Shown here piece after piece: positions 1 to 11,481 of a stretch of DNA of 64,000 nt. Location: NCBI GenBank assembly GCA_022701365.1, contig JAKUHH010000303.1, positions 248,001 through 312,000 on the forward strand. The letters run 5' to 3'. The number at the start of each line of letters is the position of its first letter. Position 1 is the stretch's first letter. The position numbers and the translations under genes were made by a program. The stretch comes from Mycocentrospora acerina. Its lineage: Eukaryota > Ascomycota > Dothideomycetes > Pleosporales. A model generated the notes under the pieces. It saw only the letters and a program-made list of their open reading frames with translations. It did no database searches and was not told the origin of the DNA.

Positions 1-1506
1 GCTAGAAAAGAGCAAGTCCAAAACTTCCGAACAGGCCTCACGCGAATCCTGGTTGTAACGGATGTTGCTGCTCGTGGTGTTGATATGCCCCATATCAACC
101 ACGTAATCAACTACGACTTCCCTTCGCAACCTAAAATCTGTGTGCACAGAGTAGGACGAACAGCCCGTGCTGGACGTAAGGGCTGGGCGTATAGTTTGTG
201 CAGACATGTTGACCTACCATACCTCATCGACCTACAGCTGTTCCTCGGTAAAAGACTCATAGTTGGCAGGTCTAGTGAGGAGGTCAACTTTGCAGAAGAC
301 TTTGTCATTGGTAGTCTCGCGCCATATCAGCTCGAAGGGTCTGTTGAGCAGGTGAACAAACAGCTTGCAGAAGATGAAGATTTGCAGCTACTGTTGAGCG
401 TGGCTGAGAAAGGTGAAAGACAATATCAGAGGACTCGGAACCAAGCAAGCACTCAAAGTGTTCACCGAGTCAAGGAGCTAGTAGCGTCTTCAAGTTTTGC
501 AGACACGCACATGCTCTTCAATGATGACATGCACGACGCTTTGAGAGAGAAGGAAAAGATGCTTGAAAGAATACAAGGGTTCCGACCTGCAGAGACAGTC
601 TTCGAGATTGGAAGGCGCGGTACTGGCAGCGAGACAGCTGAGATCATGCGCAAGAGACGAGAGCAAGTCGCAAGACAGCGAGCGAAGCAACAGTTCAATG
701 CGTCGGCCGAAGGCCGTGCACCGAAGGATGTGTCTGATGACGAGGCAAAAGATATCGATACAGATTCAGATGATGACGAACCTACTGCAACTGGTGGTTA
801 TGAATCCGACTCTGATGAGCTCGAAGTATCAATTTCGCAACCAACTTCACACAAGGCAGGAAAAGACGATTGGCGCTCAGATGAGTTTTTCATGTCATAT
901 TTACCCAAGGAGAACGCAGCCGAAGAGAAAGCCTACGGTGTCAGTGGTGGAGATGCCGGCAACACGAACTTCGTCTCAGCAGCAAGAGCAGCAGAAATGT
1001 CTCTTGTCAACGACGAGATCCAAGGCTTCGCAGACGCAAGCAAATCCAAAATGCGATGGGACAAAAAGTCCAAGAAATACGTAACCCGTGCCAACGATGA
1101 AGACGGTTCCAAGGGCACAAAGATGATCCGTGGCGAGAGTGGTCAAAAGATTGCCGCCAGTTTCCGCAGCGGCCGCTTTGACGATTGGCGCAAAGCAAAC
1201 AAGGTCGGCCGCCTGCCGCGTGTAGGCGAAATGGAAGCGCCCAACAATCGCTCCAACAATCACAAAAACGGCCCCCGCTACAAGCACAAGGAGGAGAAGG
1301 CGCCCAAGGATGCAGACAGGTTCCGCGACGACTACCACGTGCAGAAGCAGAGGGTGCAAGAGGCGAAGGAGAAGCGGGTCGGCAAGTTCAAGGATGGTGG
1401 CGGAAAGAACGAACTCAAGGACGCCGAGGCCGTTAGGAAGCAGCGCAAGATTCAGGAGAAGCGCAAAGACAAGAATGCACGACCGTCGAAGAAGCGGAGG
1501 ACGTGA
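1..1506 (+). CDS. DBP10: ATP-dependent RNA helicase DBP10, C-terminal part (5' truncated by window edge)
   Basis: The frame is open from base 1 to a TGA at 1504-1506, so this is the 3' part of a gene that begins outside the window (about 501 residues seen). The first residues carry the end of helicase domain 2: motif V TDVAARGVDMP and motif VI HRVGRTARAG. After that comes the long basic and acidic tail characteristic of DBP10, including the region that Pfam calls DBP10CT (sequence around SFRSGRFDDWRKANKVGRLP near positions 1150-1220) and a Lys/Arg-rich end. DBP10 is a nucleolar DEAD-box protein needed for 60S subunit assembly. Acidic Asp/Glu stretches around positions 740-830 are typical of nucleolar proteins. 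No intron is needed in the visible part. Another rRNA-processing helicase, DBP4, lies 10 kb downstream on the same strand. Assignment to DBP10 rather than another DEAD-box member rests on the tail. Confidence 0.93.
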   Translation, partial: ARKEQVQNFRTGLTRILVVTDVAARGVDMPHINHVINYDFPSQPKICVHRVGRTARAGRKGWAYSLCRHVDLPYLIDLQLFLGKRLIVGRSSEEVNFAEDFVIGSLAPYQLEGSVEQVNKQLAEDEDLQLLLSVAEKGERQYQRTRNQASTQSVHRVKELVASSSFADTHMLFNDDMHDALREKEKMLERIQGFRPAETVFEIGRRGTGSETAEIMRKRREQVARQRAKQQFNASAEGRAPKDVSDDEAKDIDTDSDDDEPTATGGYESDSDELEVSISQPTSHKAGKDDWRSDEFFMSYLPKENAAEEKAYGVSGGDAGNTNFVSAARAAEMSLVNDEIQGFADASKSKMRWDKKSKKYVTRANDEDGSKGTKMIRGESGQKIAASFRSGRFDDWRKANKVGRLPRVGEMEAPNNRSNNHKNGPRYKHKEEKAPKDADRFRDDYHVQKQRVQEAKEKRVGKFKDGGGKNELKDAEAVRKQRKIQEKRKDKNARPSKKRRT

Positions 1507-4500
1507 GCTACGTTTCGCTATCTGGCCCACTCTCATTCCCACTCCAAATTTTCATCGTAGATGTAGTCGACCATGAAGCGATAAATAGGTTATTATGTAT
1601 GAAACTGTCAGCGACTCAAGTGATCTGGCTTGATTTGGATTCAACTTGATTTAAATTTAACTTGATTTGACCTGATGTATACTGAACTGACAAGATAACT
1701 GTCCTTCGTACGCCGATTCAGGCAAGTCGGTGGGCGAGCGGGCAAATGACTAACGAACAAATGCGGGTCAACTGCTTACGAGTTTCCCGACGCCGAGTGG
1801 GGAGGAAAGTCGGTTGGAAGTATATTCCCTGCCAGTGGCACGGCTCTGCATATATCAGGCCATTTTCTTTTAGATAATCCGCGCCTCTTCTAATCAGTAA
1901 TAATCATAATTTGGAAGCCAAGCCAAGCCGGCGGCCCCGGCATCGTCTTCCATCTTTGCGGCCGGTCTTATTTCTCTTCCGGGGTAGGAGGAGGGGAAGC
2001 CGCTGTGCCACCTAAGTGCAGGACTGAGAAGACATTGACAATGAATTTCTACCTAGTGTGTGCAATGGGTAGGATGGGTCTGAATTAGGAAAATCCAACT
2101 GATGGATTGAAGAAGGTGGAGACGCATTTGGAAAATTAGCTCAATATTGCCAGGAATGGTCAATGGTGGCCATTTTTGCTTTGGTCCATGATTATCTCGT
2201 CGACGAAGCTTTCCTTCAATACATCCAGGGCGACGACGTTAGGACACAACGTCTCTTTTAACGTATTGCCACGAGGCCAGTGGCGCATCTAGAGAGTTGT
2301 GACAGGCTGCAGGTCCCAACCTTGGCCTGCACACCACTGGTGATAGAGTTTGCGCTTTCCATTGAAAAGGCGATAGAGTTGACACTTGACAGGTGTTGGC
2401 GTATTGAATGACAGCCGCCAGTGGTGTCTGCGTAGGCACGTCATTTTGGTAAGGAGGATTTAAGGCTCGCCGGACATTATTGCCCGTTGAGTTAGTATGT
2501 TGCCGTCACTGTGCGACCTGCGCTAGCGCTGTGACTACGATATTTTGTTTGTGCAGGGCAAGTAAATGGATGCATGGTGGATAGAAGGGCCTTCGAGAAG
2601 ACGCCACAGAATTTTTTGGGTTGTTAAGCTAGTTCGGCTACCATGTGATCAAAAGATTATATATGTGTGAAAAAGTTTGCGTCTGGGTTGCAGGGTACAG
2701 GACGTTGAATTGCGGTTAATTGCTGTGCCACAGATGCAATTTCCGTAGCCTTGCCCCAACGGCTTTTTTATATCGTTGAGATACTTGTTCACTAAGAGAT
2801 GAAACTCCCTCATCGTCCCGACGAAAGCCATTGGCTCGCATTAGGATGTCGGCGCGGGGGTGACTACCGTGATGGGAGTAGCTGCTCGAACGTCTTCAGC
2901 TGAAAGGAAACTTGCTTGCAACGGCTCGCACAACCGCCGTTGATACCTTGCTGACGGAAATTTTTGTTCCGTGAGCGGGCCTGGAGCAGGGACTAGGGAC
3001 CGTGCCGTGAGTGACATGCTCAGGCGAGACGCTGCATGTGCATTTTGCGAGTGTAGCCGACCATGATAAGGGCCGCATGTCGCTGGATGAATACATGCCA
3101 GGTCGACAGGGTCTCGACATGGTTGGCTTGGAAGTCGCCGAAGCGCGCGCGAGACATGCAGTCGCCTGTGAAGATGATTCTTTGCGGCTCGGGTATCAAC
3201 GATGCCAACGCAGCCGCTGCTCGGGCCGCTCCCAGTCGCAAATCGAGGATGGGCCCTGGTAGGTTAGGTATGACTTGCGGGCGAGCATGCAAGGACAGGC
3301 ATTTCGATAGTGTTTGTAGATCTTGCGGCAGAGTCCGCGAGCCCTGCGGTGACAAGGAGACGACAAACAAGTCGCGTGCCTAGACTCGAGCGCCGAGACC
3401 GCAGCCTCGAGTACTCGGCCGCCAGGCTGTAGGATTAGAATGGCGGGCAAGCTGTGGTTTGTTTAGATTAGAGAACGTGGCAGTGACAGTGGCAGTGGCA
3501 GTGGCAGTGAGCGAGTGACACGGCAGCCGGACCTCTGGCGGCACGCAGCAGGTTCCCGTGGCATGGGTAGGCCGTTGCTGCCGTAGCCTCGGAGGGTTCG
3601 TACAACAAGATGAGGCTAATCTGTAGGCGGGTACAGGACCTGCTATTCTCGTCATACTCTCCGCAGACAGCGGTGGAGCGCAATCCACCGCGCACTCTGC
3701 ATGTTGGCGAGGCGGACGGAAGACAGGTGCGCGCTCGTTTGGCCTGCTCGTTTGTGCCTTCCTAGCTTGGCGCGAGCAATGAAGCGTGCCCGCATCGCTG
3801 ACGCTGGCCCTGCCATGTCCTGCTGCTCCCCTCTAGCCGCATTGGATTGTTGCTTTTGCTCCCTAGCCGGTTTTGATTCTTCGCACGTTGGGCAGGTCGC
3901 CGACGTTTCGGGGCGAGCAGACATGCTTTCAAATACATGCCCACGGCGAAGGTTTTCTTTGTGCGTCCACACGGCGCTCGACCATGGGTGCTGCTTGTGC
4001 GCACCAGTCATGGCCCCGTCCGTGCTGGAGCCAGGGCACTGATCTCCATCGGGACGGCTTGCCGCTATCCCGCGTTGGGCCCCCGTAATGGCTCGATTGC
4101 TCGCCAAATGCAGACATGGGTAGTGAGATTCGCCCTTCGCCTTCAGCCTCAGCAGCTCCACCCCCGACCAGCCCCATCATGCCAGCTTCGGTGAGTACGA
4201 GCGCGCTCTGGCCTCGGGGCTATTGGCGGCCATCAATTGCCATTTGCATGAGAGCCATCCTCGCAGCGTGCATCCACACCCCGCACGTCACCTGCTGCGA
4301 CAGAGTCCAGTGGATATTGGCCCATGCTGCCTGTGTGTCACCACCCTCAGGCCCCGCCATGCTGCTGCCGCAGGCTTGCCCCTAGTCGGCTTCGGTGCGC
4401 TTCGGACACTTTTCCAGCGATCGCCTATAGTACCAGATCCAGATCGATATCATCCACCGGAGGATTATGTTTGACCACTTCTCTGCGATGCAACCTCGCC

Positions 4501-6397
4501 TATAGCACTCAGCACATATACCGTCCCGAATACGTCACGCGCGAACTCAGACGCCACTCCCGATGCGCGTACTCAGGCAGGTAGAAGGAGAGAATCGCTT
4601 CTTTCCTCATCACAATCTCCAGTGCGAATTGTTTGCTTGCTTCCTTAGTCCGTCACCATATCTCATTTATTCGTATGCACGCGCACCACGCCTGGCATGT
4701 GCCCCAACATCTGTCAATCTCATCTACTTTCTTCGTAAGACGGCTATCAAAGCAGCACGTGCCAGACAGCTTCGATGAGTGTAAGCTTTGTAGACACACG
4801 CGCGCGCGTCTCGCTGCAGAGGTGGATCCTCACAACTGCCATATCCTTTGACCGTCTTTCTTGGATAGGGGTAGCCTGTTTTATATCACAAATCTGCTAC
4901 AATACCGGGTCGTGTCGTAGACGCGCCGTTGATGGTGGCAGTAGCTTTACCTCAAGCATACGTATGCGAGGCAATGGCGTTCGCGCCAGGATATCGCTTC
5001 AGGGAAGTGGTGTGTAGCTCTCGCGATATCCAAGCCCTGTCATCTGGAGCCAGCGTTCCCGTAGTCAATCAATCAATCACTGAGACCAACACGGAATCGA
5101 TGATCGATACAGGACGCGTGTTGTGACGATGGTTGGTCTGAGTTTTCCGGAAGCGCAAGTTGACAGATGCAAGCGCAGACCAAAGATACGGGTCTCGTGG
5201 TGCCACACTGCATGATCCTCATCACACCTCGTATGGTGCATATGCTTTGTTGAACGGTGAATACTCTCTGCGGATCAAGATACCTCCGTAGCTGCATATT
5301 TTCCAGGAGAATAGGCTGCTCCACGGTTGGCCGCTTGACCTTCCATGCCAGTGGCATTGCCGCACACCAGCATAAGTGGCGCTGGGCATCCTGGATACGA
5401 TTTATGCTTTGCCTCGATCCTAAGGTTTGCCTGGCGTTACAAAAAACAATGGTGCAATAGCGCGCACAGGAACGCTAGCTGGCCCCCGTCGAGGACGGTT
5501 CGGCAAGCAGGGGTGACAGGGCGGGCCCTCAAGCCTGTCCATGCACAATCCACGCCATTAGCCGTGCACTCTTCCTCCGCGGCTGCGTCGCTCATCTGGG
5601 ACGGGGGCCTGACCTTTCGTCGAAGAACTATCAGCCGAACCAGGCCAGCATGTCGTTGTCTCCGAAAGGCATCCTTCCCTGTTCCCGCTGCCCAAGACTT
5701 GTTGTGGCCATCTTCCATCGGGTGCACGTCTTCGCCAGGGTTCCGTGGAGGATTCGTTAGCAAAATTTCCATAACCGATCGTGGTTATTACTGGAGAGTC
5801 TCCACCGACTGGACAGAGCTCTGCCCTCTTGCGTCGTGCTGCTTATTGGCTCGTCATACTCAACACCACCTTCTCTCGCCACATCAGTAGCGGTCCTGAT
5901 TGCAGCAACATCATTGATACTGGTCCAGCGTCTCTTATCCATTCATACCAAGCTGGGAGAGGAGTAGGCAATACAGTTGGACAACTGTAGAACAATACTC
6001 AAAGGTACCTGATAAAGTTCTCACTCCATCTCCCATTCCAACCCTCCTCCACCTCCACCTCGGACTCCGGTCATTTCGATCTGCGTCAACTTCCATTTCT
6101 CCGTATAAGGGAGAGATGTAAATACGATGATCTGCTTTACACACTGTCAATACTAGTGTTCGCGTCCGGTCATTCGTGATCGTACTCATTGTCCCTTTCT
6201 CGCCTGTTTAGTTTGCCTTGATCGTCATACAGGCACATTGAGCATTGAACTTACGTTTTGTCGTAGGAACCCGTCTCATCTCTGCAAAAGGAGTGCAGTT
6301 CTTATAGCAGTGTGCTTGTCTGCAGTTCCATCCTGCTACCCAAACCATCGTGCTCCCTTTCGTGGACACGACTTTCAAGCGCTGTGGTGGTTACGCT
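1507..6397. other. Gene-poor interval between DBP10 and the Zn2Cys6 regulator
   Basis: About 4.9 kb with no convincing gene. It begins with the DBP10 3' region, which has repeated AACTTGATTT-like words around 1630-1670. Several open frames of 60-170 codons occur on both strands (for example 3652-4161 minus), but they overlap each other, have no recognisable motif and show no splice-linked continuation. The last 1-2 kb probably contains promoter and long 5' leader of the transcription factor at 6398. That leader contains several short upstream ATGs, as is common for fungal regulators. No tRNA was recognised. Confidence 0.5.
3479..3511. repeat. Short GGCAGT-type microsatellite
   Basis: Four to five tandem copies of a GCAGTG hexamer (AGTGGCAGTGGCAGTGGCAG) lie in noncoding DNA. 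Confidence 0.7.
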
Positions 6398-8472
6398 ATG
6401 CAGAGCCTGTCTTTCCGTCAGACCTTACTCTCTTCCACGCCATTCGGGCGGGACATAGAGTCAGAAAACGGCCTGGCTAGGCTTCACTCACAGCCCAGTC
6501 CCTGCAGGCCTGACGACCGGAGCTACCCTTCCCCTCCCATGTCAGATTCCCATTCTCCCTCTCGCCGATTAGAACACAGCTTCCAGTCCGATCGTCAGCC
6601 CTACCCTCCACCAGTGAGCGCACCCCGAATGGCTGAGGCAGTTGTGTCTTTACCGCCTCCTTCGTCCTTGATCTTCGATCATCGTTCGACATTCCCAGCC
6701 CAAAGCCACCAGCCACAACGTTCGCTGTACCATGGAGAAGTTCAACCTAGACAATCATTTCCCTATCAGACGGGACGTGCCGTTGAGTCTCATTCGTACG
6801 GGGGTACACGAGTGCCCCAGAACTACACGTATGGATACCCAACGGCTGGCATACCTCCGTACGTCGGGGGCCAGCACCTAGGCGCACATGTACAGCCTGC
6901 CACCATGATAGCACCACCTCCCAACAGGCCCAACAAGCCAGCAAGGAGAACCAAGGCTCATGTGGCATCTGCCTGCGTCAATTGCAAAAAGGCGCATCTC
7001 AGCTGCGACGTACAACGCCCTTGCGGTCGCTGTGTCGCCTCAGGCAAACAGGTAAGTCCCCGATTCTAGATGTTGTTTAGTATACCTTTATCATGAGTCA
7101 TTGACAGAGCTGACTCGAGCCCTGAGCACAGGACACTTGCAAGGACGTCCAGCACAAGAAGAGGGGAAGGCCACGGCTTAGAGACGATAGAGAATTTGCT
7201 AGAACCGAACCAGGGAGGCAAGCATCTAGCCAAATCCTGGGTGCCGTACCTGTATCGGCACCAGATGGCTTCGCCCACCAGCCTCCCTACGCAGCTTCAC
7301 ATTTGCAAACACTTGGAAGGTCAACACAAGAAGATAATCACCTATCCAACGCTCGACCACCACCTTCACTTGGTTTAGGGAGAGGACCTCCTATTAGAGT
7401 CGGCAGTTATGGAGGGGTGGCTGATTCCCCATACTTGACGGGGCCGAGTTTGGCGTACCAGTCCTTGCCTGTGGCCTTTCTGAACCTGGATTTGGTTATT
7501 CAAAAGTCGAATCAAGCGTTCCAAGACTTGGTATCCTTTCTCGGAGATGTTCGTGGAAGAAACCTTGGAGACCTAGTTGAGGCAAAGCAGAATGAAGCCT
7601 TGCAACACTTGCGCAACAGGCTGCGCGAAGAACGCGACAGTCGTGATCCCACGTACATGGCACCCATAACTCCGCTGGGACAAGATCCGATGCAATCTGT
7701 TGTTGAATCTCTGGCGGACCGAGATGTTGAACATGTGAGCCAAGGTTTCATGGACAGAACGATTGCGCTACATTTTCGTCATCCTAGCGGTCAGTACCAA
7801 CCTCTGCAGGCCCAGATAAGGCTTGCAAAGACTTCACTTTACTTTGCTACCTTGGTCATACATCCGTCACCAAGGTCCGTCGGCCCTCCTTTTCCGACAC
7901 AGCTTCCTCCAACATCTGCTCGTGGCTCAATGTCAGCACCTAGCACAGCTCCTCCTAGGGACTTTACCCCACAACAAACTCGGCCCATATCCTCAGCCAG
8001 TTCAACGTCGGCGTCGCCTTATTTCAGTTTCTCGACCATCCGCACTTCCCTTCCAGCATTTAGTCCAAGCTCTTACGGGGGCAGTCCGTCGTATAATTAC
8101 TCTCCAACTGCCGGTTCAGAGCAGGGCTACTTCCCCACCATACAGCCACCATCACAACAATCAAGCTCGTACCCTGCTCCCTACCCACCTGTCTCGCAAT
8201 CTCGAACGCAATCTCGAACGCAATCAATGTCGTCTGAAACATTGCGCCAACCCAACCGTCCAGCGCGGCTCGAGAGTCTGCAGCTCCCGCCCATTCGAAC
8301 AGGGGCTGCCCCCCTTGGCTCACCGCTACATCTCGAGTCTGGCCAAAACGTCGCCGAGAGTGACCCAACTCGTATACGACCACACGAGTCCCCTCCACGC
8401 ACCGAGACACGGCCTGGCACTCCCGAGGCGCACAAACGTCGGCGGTTGAACATACATGAGGTGCTTGAGTAG
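6398..8472 (+). CDS. Zn(II)2Cys6 transcription factor with PAS-like domain
   Basis: Two exons, 6398-7051 and 7132-8472, separated by an 80 bp intron with GTAAGT donor and CACAG acceptor, give 664 residues. The first true ATG in the frame is at 6398; upstream in-frame GTG codons were not used. A fungal binuclear zinc cluster spans residues 193-221 with spacing C-x2-C-x6-C-x5-C-x2-C-x8-C. The intron falls between the fifth and sixth cysteines. It is followed by a basic KKRGRPRLRD linker. Residues roughly 315-450 resemble a PAS sensor fold (VAFLNLDLVIQKSNQAFQDL and the following strands to LYFATLVI). The rest is Ser/Pro/Gln-rich low complexity, and the C-terminus ends with a basic KRRRLNIHEVLE segment. 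Known biology: such proteins are nuclear DNA-binding regulators, and the cluster-plus-PAS architecture occurs in the gluconeogenesis regulator class (ERT1/AcuK-like). I cannot assign an ortholog or target genes. Confidence 0.88.
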
Positions 8473-10303
8473 CGAGGCACGCGGAGTCACGACAGTCAAT
8501 CCACATGTCTTGAGCTCTTGAGCACCATGTGCAATATGTTGTCGGCCAGTCGGGGATTCAAGTTTTTTGTTCCAAGTTGCTTGGTGTGGGTTCTTTCTTC
8601 TTCTGTTCTAGCTGGCACTTTCGGGGCTGTCGGGTTGTCCTTTTAGCATACAGTCTGTATTTTGCTCTTTCCTTGCCGGCCTCGACCGCATTTACATTTG
8701 CCGTTCCCCCTTGTTTACACCCCAAATGCATAGCGATACTAGGCGTGTGCGCTGCTCGTCTTCTTTCCCCCTCTTCTCTTCTCTTGTTCTCTTTGCATTT
8801 ATTCGTTCTCGGCATCATCGCCTGGCAAGCAGGTGGTAATTCATAGTTGGCCCAGGTCTGTTTGCAGCTGCCGAGGGAAAGGCGCGTCTGCAACACGAGA
8901 GTAGATTGAACTAGATGTGTATCCTGGAGGGGCGCAAGTGCCCTTTTATATGTATATACATACCATCGTATCTTATTACATCTCATCACATCTCATCACC
9001 TCATGTCACATTGCACCGTGTCGTACTACGTTAGACCTTTGGGGAACGTCTAGTCCCAGCACCAAGAATATCTATCTTGAGAGCAAGTAAAGTTTCACGC
9101 CCTTTTGTGTCCCTTGTTCGCGCCGAGGGCTGCACCACCCGTGTATCCGTGCGCTTCCGTGGGCGTTCGCGCCGCCCGTGATAGTGGGAGCTATGTGGTA
9201 CTTTCATTCCCACATACGCACATACACACGTATACACGCATGCACGCGCGGGATCGCATGGTCACGGCTAGGTGTTTAGCTCCATAAATTTGCTTCCACC
9301 ACAAAAATGTGCAGTGCTGTAATATACTGTGGTATGTAGTGCTGTGCTAGAATTTACTCTCGCCGCATTGCACATCTTGCCTATTCGTTCTTCTTGGTGT
9401 GCGCGGAACAAACGTCGGCATGTTGCGGAGTATGTTCCGGAGAGAGAGAAAGAGGTAAATACCCTCAAAATAGATTGAATGTCCACTTTCTCTGCGTTAG
9501 ATTGTGTAGTGATGTGATGTGTTGAGTTGCGCTGCGCTGAGCTTCTCGTGTAGTCTCGTCGCGCTGAGGTGTGCTGGGCTTGCAGTGCTGTGTGTCTAGG
9601 TTTGTCAGCTTGTACGACGGGGAGGAGAGGAGATTACAGGGCGGAGAGACGGTGATGATGATGATGGGGGCGGAGATGGGGCCGGTGTATTGCTGTAGAG
9701 AAGAAGAAAAGTGGAGTTGAATTGAATAGAGAGGTAACGAGAGGGGACATGACAGAAAGAGGTGGGCTTTGGAGGGATTCGGTAAGCTTTGTTCAAGTAG
9801 AGGAAAGGAGCATGAATTGGTTCAATGGCTCTGGAAAGTGAATACTCTGTTTGATATTGTTTTTTTGTGTTTTGTGTTTTGTGAGAGTTGAAGATACAGG
9901 TAGGTAGGGAAGTAATATTTGCGTGCCCTAAGACTGATCACATGGAGCACAAAATCGTACGAGTGTCGCTTGTGTGCTTCCTTGCTCAAATGGAAAATGA
10001 CGCCATGTTCACAATCTTTTGTGATTTGCAGCACTGAAGTTGGTGGGCTGGTGCGCTTAAGCTTCGCAGGATGAAACAGGCCATTGCAGCTAGGCGCCGT
10101 GGTGGGAAACTCTATCTTGGTGGTATGAACGGGCCGTCTGTGCGCGGGGTGAGATGAGACGTAAGGCTCCGGAAGCTGTCGTTGGTGTAAAGACCGGGTG
10201 TGGACTGCACAGTCGAGTTGTGTGTGGATTGTGACATGAAAGGGTGTATGTTCAGAGGCATGCTGTAAGGTGTGACCTCTTGTGCGTGTTCTGCCACATG
10301 CCT
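8473..10303. other. Intergenic region between convergent genes
   Basis: 1.8 kb between the 3' ends of the transcription factor and the Spf31 gene. It contains T-rich and TG-rich stretches, for example alternating purine/pyrimidine CACATACG/ACACACGT sequence near 9210-9250 and TTTTGTGTTTTG words near 9860. No gene, tRNA or repeat family was recognised. It presumably holds both 3' UTRs. Confidence 0.5.
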
Positions 10304-11043
10304 TCAGCCCAGTGCCTTGACCTTCTTCTTCTTTTTCTTCGCGCCTTCAGCAGGCTCCGGCTTCTTCCCTTGCTGAAAGTCCCTCCAGCTGTTTATGCGC
10401 GTATCCCGTGTCTTTTCCCACGCATCGTCGTGTTCGCGTTTCCGCTTGCGCTCAGCCAGCTCCTCGTCTTCCTTCTTCTGCGCTCTACCCTCCTCGCGCA
10501 TCTGTGCCTTGAGCTGCCGCTGCTTCCTCAGCTCGTTGTCCCTGATGACCCAGGTAGTTTTCTCGCGCCACTCCTTGGCGAACTCGGGGCCTCTGGTTTC
10601 CTCGTCGTCGGCGGTGAGCTTCTTCTCGCGCATCAGCAGCATGCGCGCGTCGGCGATGGACTCCTCGAGCTCAGCGCGCAGCTTCTCGTCTAGCAGCACG
10701 GTTTGCGCTTTCTTGAGGCGGTCAAAGGCATCTGGAGCGTTGGGGTTCTTGGTCTTGTCGGGATGGATGAGGAGGGACTTGGCGCGATAGACTTTCTTGA
10801 TGTCGGACTCGGGGACACCGGGCTGGAGGTCGAGGACGGCGTAGGCATTGAGGCTGAAGACATTGCGGATTCCTACGCGTGTTAGGTGCGGTGAAGGGGT
10901 GGAGACGGGTGAGCGGTGGGCGTACGTTCGATTTCTTCATCCTAGAGAGCTGTTAGACGAGTGCATTGCAGCTATTTAGTGAAGCTAACCTTGTCAATCT
11001 CCTTGCCCATGCCCATGAGTTCTGCCTCGACGTCGTCTCCCAT
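10304..11043 (-). CDS. SPF31: J-domain protein, Spf31/DNAJC8-like splicing factor
   Basis: Three exons on the minus strand, 11043-10990, 10941-10926 (16 bp) and 10872-10304, join in phase to give 212 residues. The N-terminus is a short acidic segment (MGDDVEAELMGMGKEIDK). A J domain follows at about residues 24-90: NAYAVLDLQPGVPESDIKKV, the diagnostic HPD tripeptide in LLIHPDKTKNP, then AFDRLKKAQTVLLDEKLR. The remainder is a charged coiled-coil region ending in a lysine-rich tail (AKKKKKKVKALG). Length, the late position of the HPD loop, and the long basic coil match the DNAJC8/Spf31 family, which associates with the spliceosome in the nucleus. It is divergently arranged with DBP4 (438 bp between start codons). 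The tiny second exon is easily missed by automated annotation. The exon 1 start is supported by a phase-perfect GTTAGC donor. Confidence 0.88.
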
Positions 11044-11481
11044 TGCGGAGTTGTTTATACAAGTATGTATGTATGTATCTGTGTGTGTATATGTGAGAGT
11101 TTATATGTATAGGTGTATGTGTATGTGTGCAAGCAAGTCGGTAGAAAAGTGAGCGAGGGCGAGCTGCAATGCGACAGGACTGGTTAGTGCAGGTTCTCGA
11201 GGCATCCAAGGCAGCATCCAGCACGGGAACCGGTGAAGCTTACGTGGACGTGTTTTGCACCCAGCGCTGCGTTATCGGCTGCCAGACGTCGTGTGAGGGA
11301 AGGAGTGCATAGAAGATAATCTGTTCGTTTGCCAGATGCGCCTGGCCGTCTTCAGCTCGACCCCGAAACCCCCGCGGCGAAACGCATGGACCATGTCGAC
11401 GCAGCATTCTCTCCACTAAAATTTCATGCGACAACTTCTGCCCGTTTTTCCACACCCAAACAACGCGTCTGTCAGTCAGAG
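11044..11481. promoter_or_regulatory. Bidirectional promoter region of SPF31 and DBP4
   Basis: 438 bp separate the divergent start codons of the Spf31-like gene and DBP4. A TATG/TGTG microsatellite-like run (GTATGTATGTATCTGTGTGT, 11062-11120 region) sits close to the SPF31 start. No specific operator was identified. Both genes serve RNA processing, so shared control is plausible but not shown. Confidence 0.45.

Noticed and set aside
3652..4161. 169-codon minus-strand open frame upstream of the Zn2Cys6 gene
   Set aside because: No motif, overlapping open frames on both strands, composition typical of GC-rich noncoding DNA, and no splice-linked extension.
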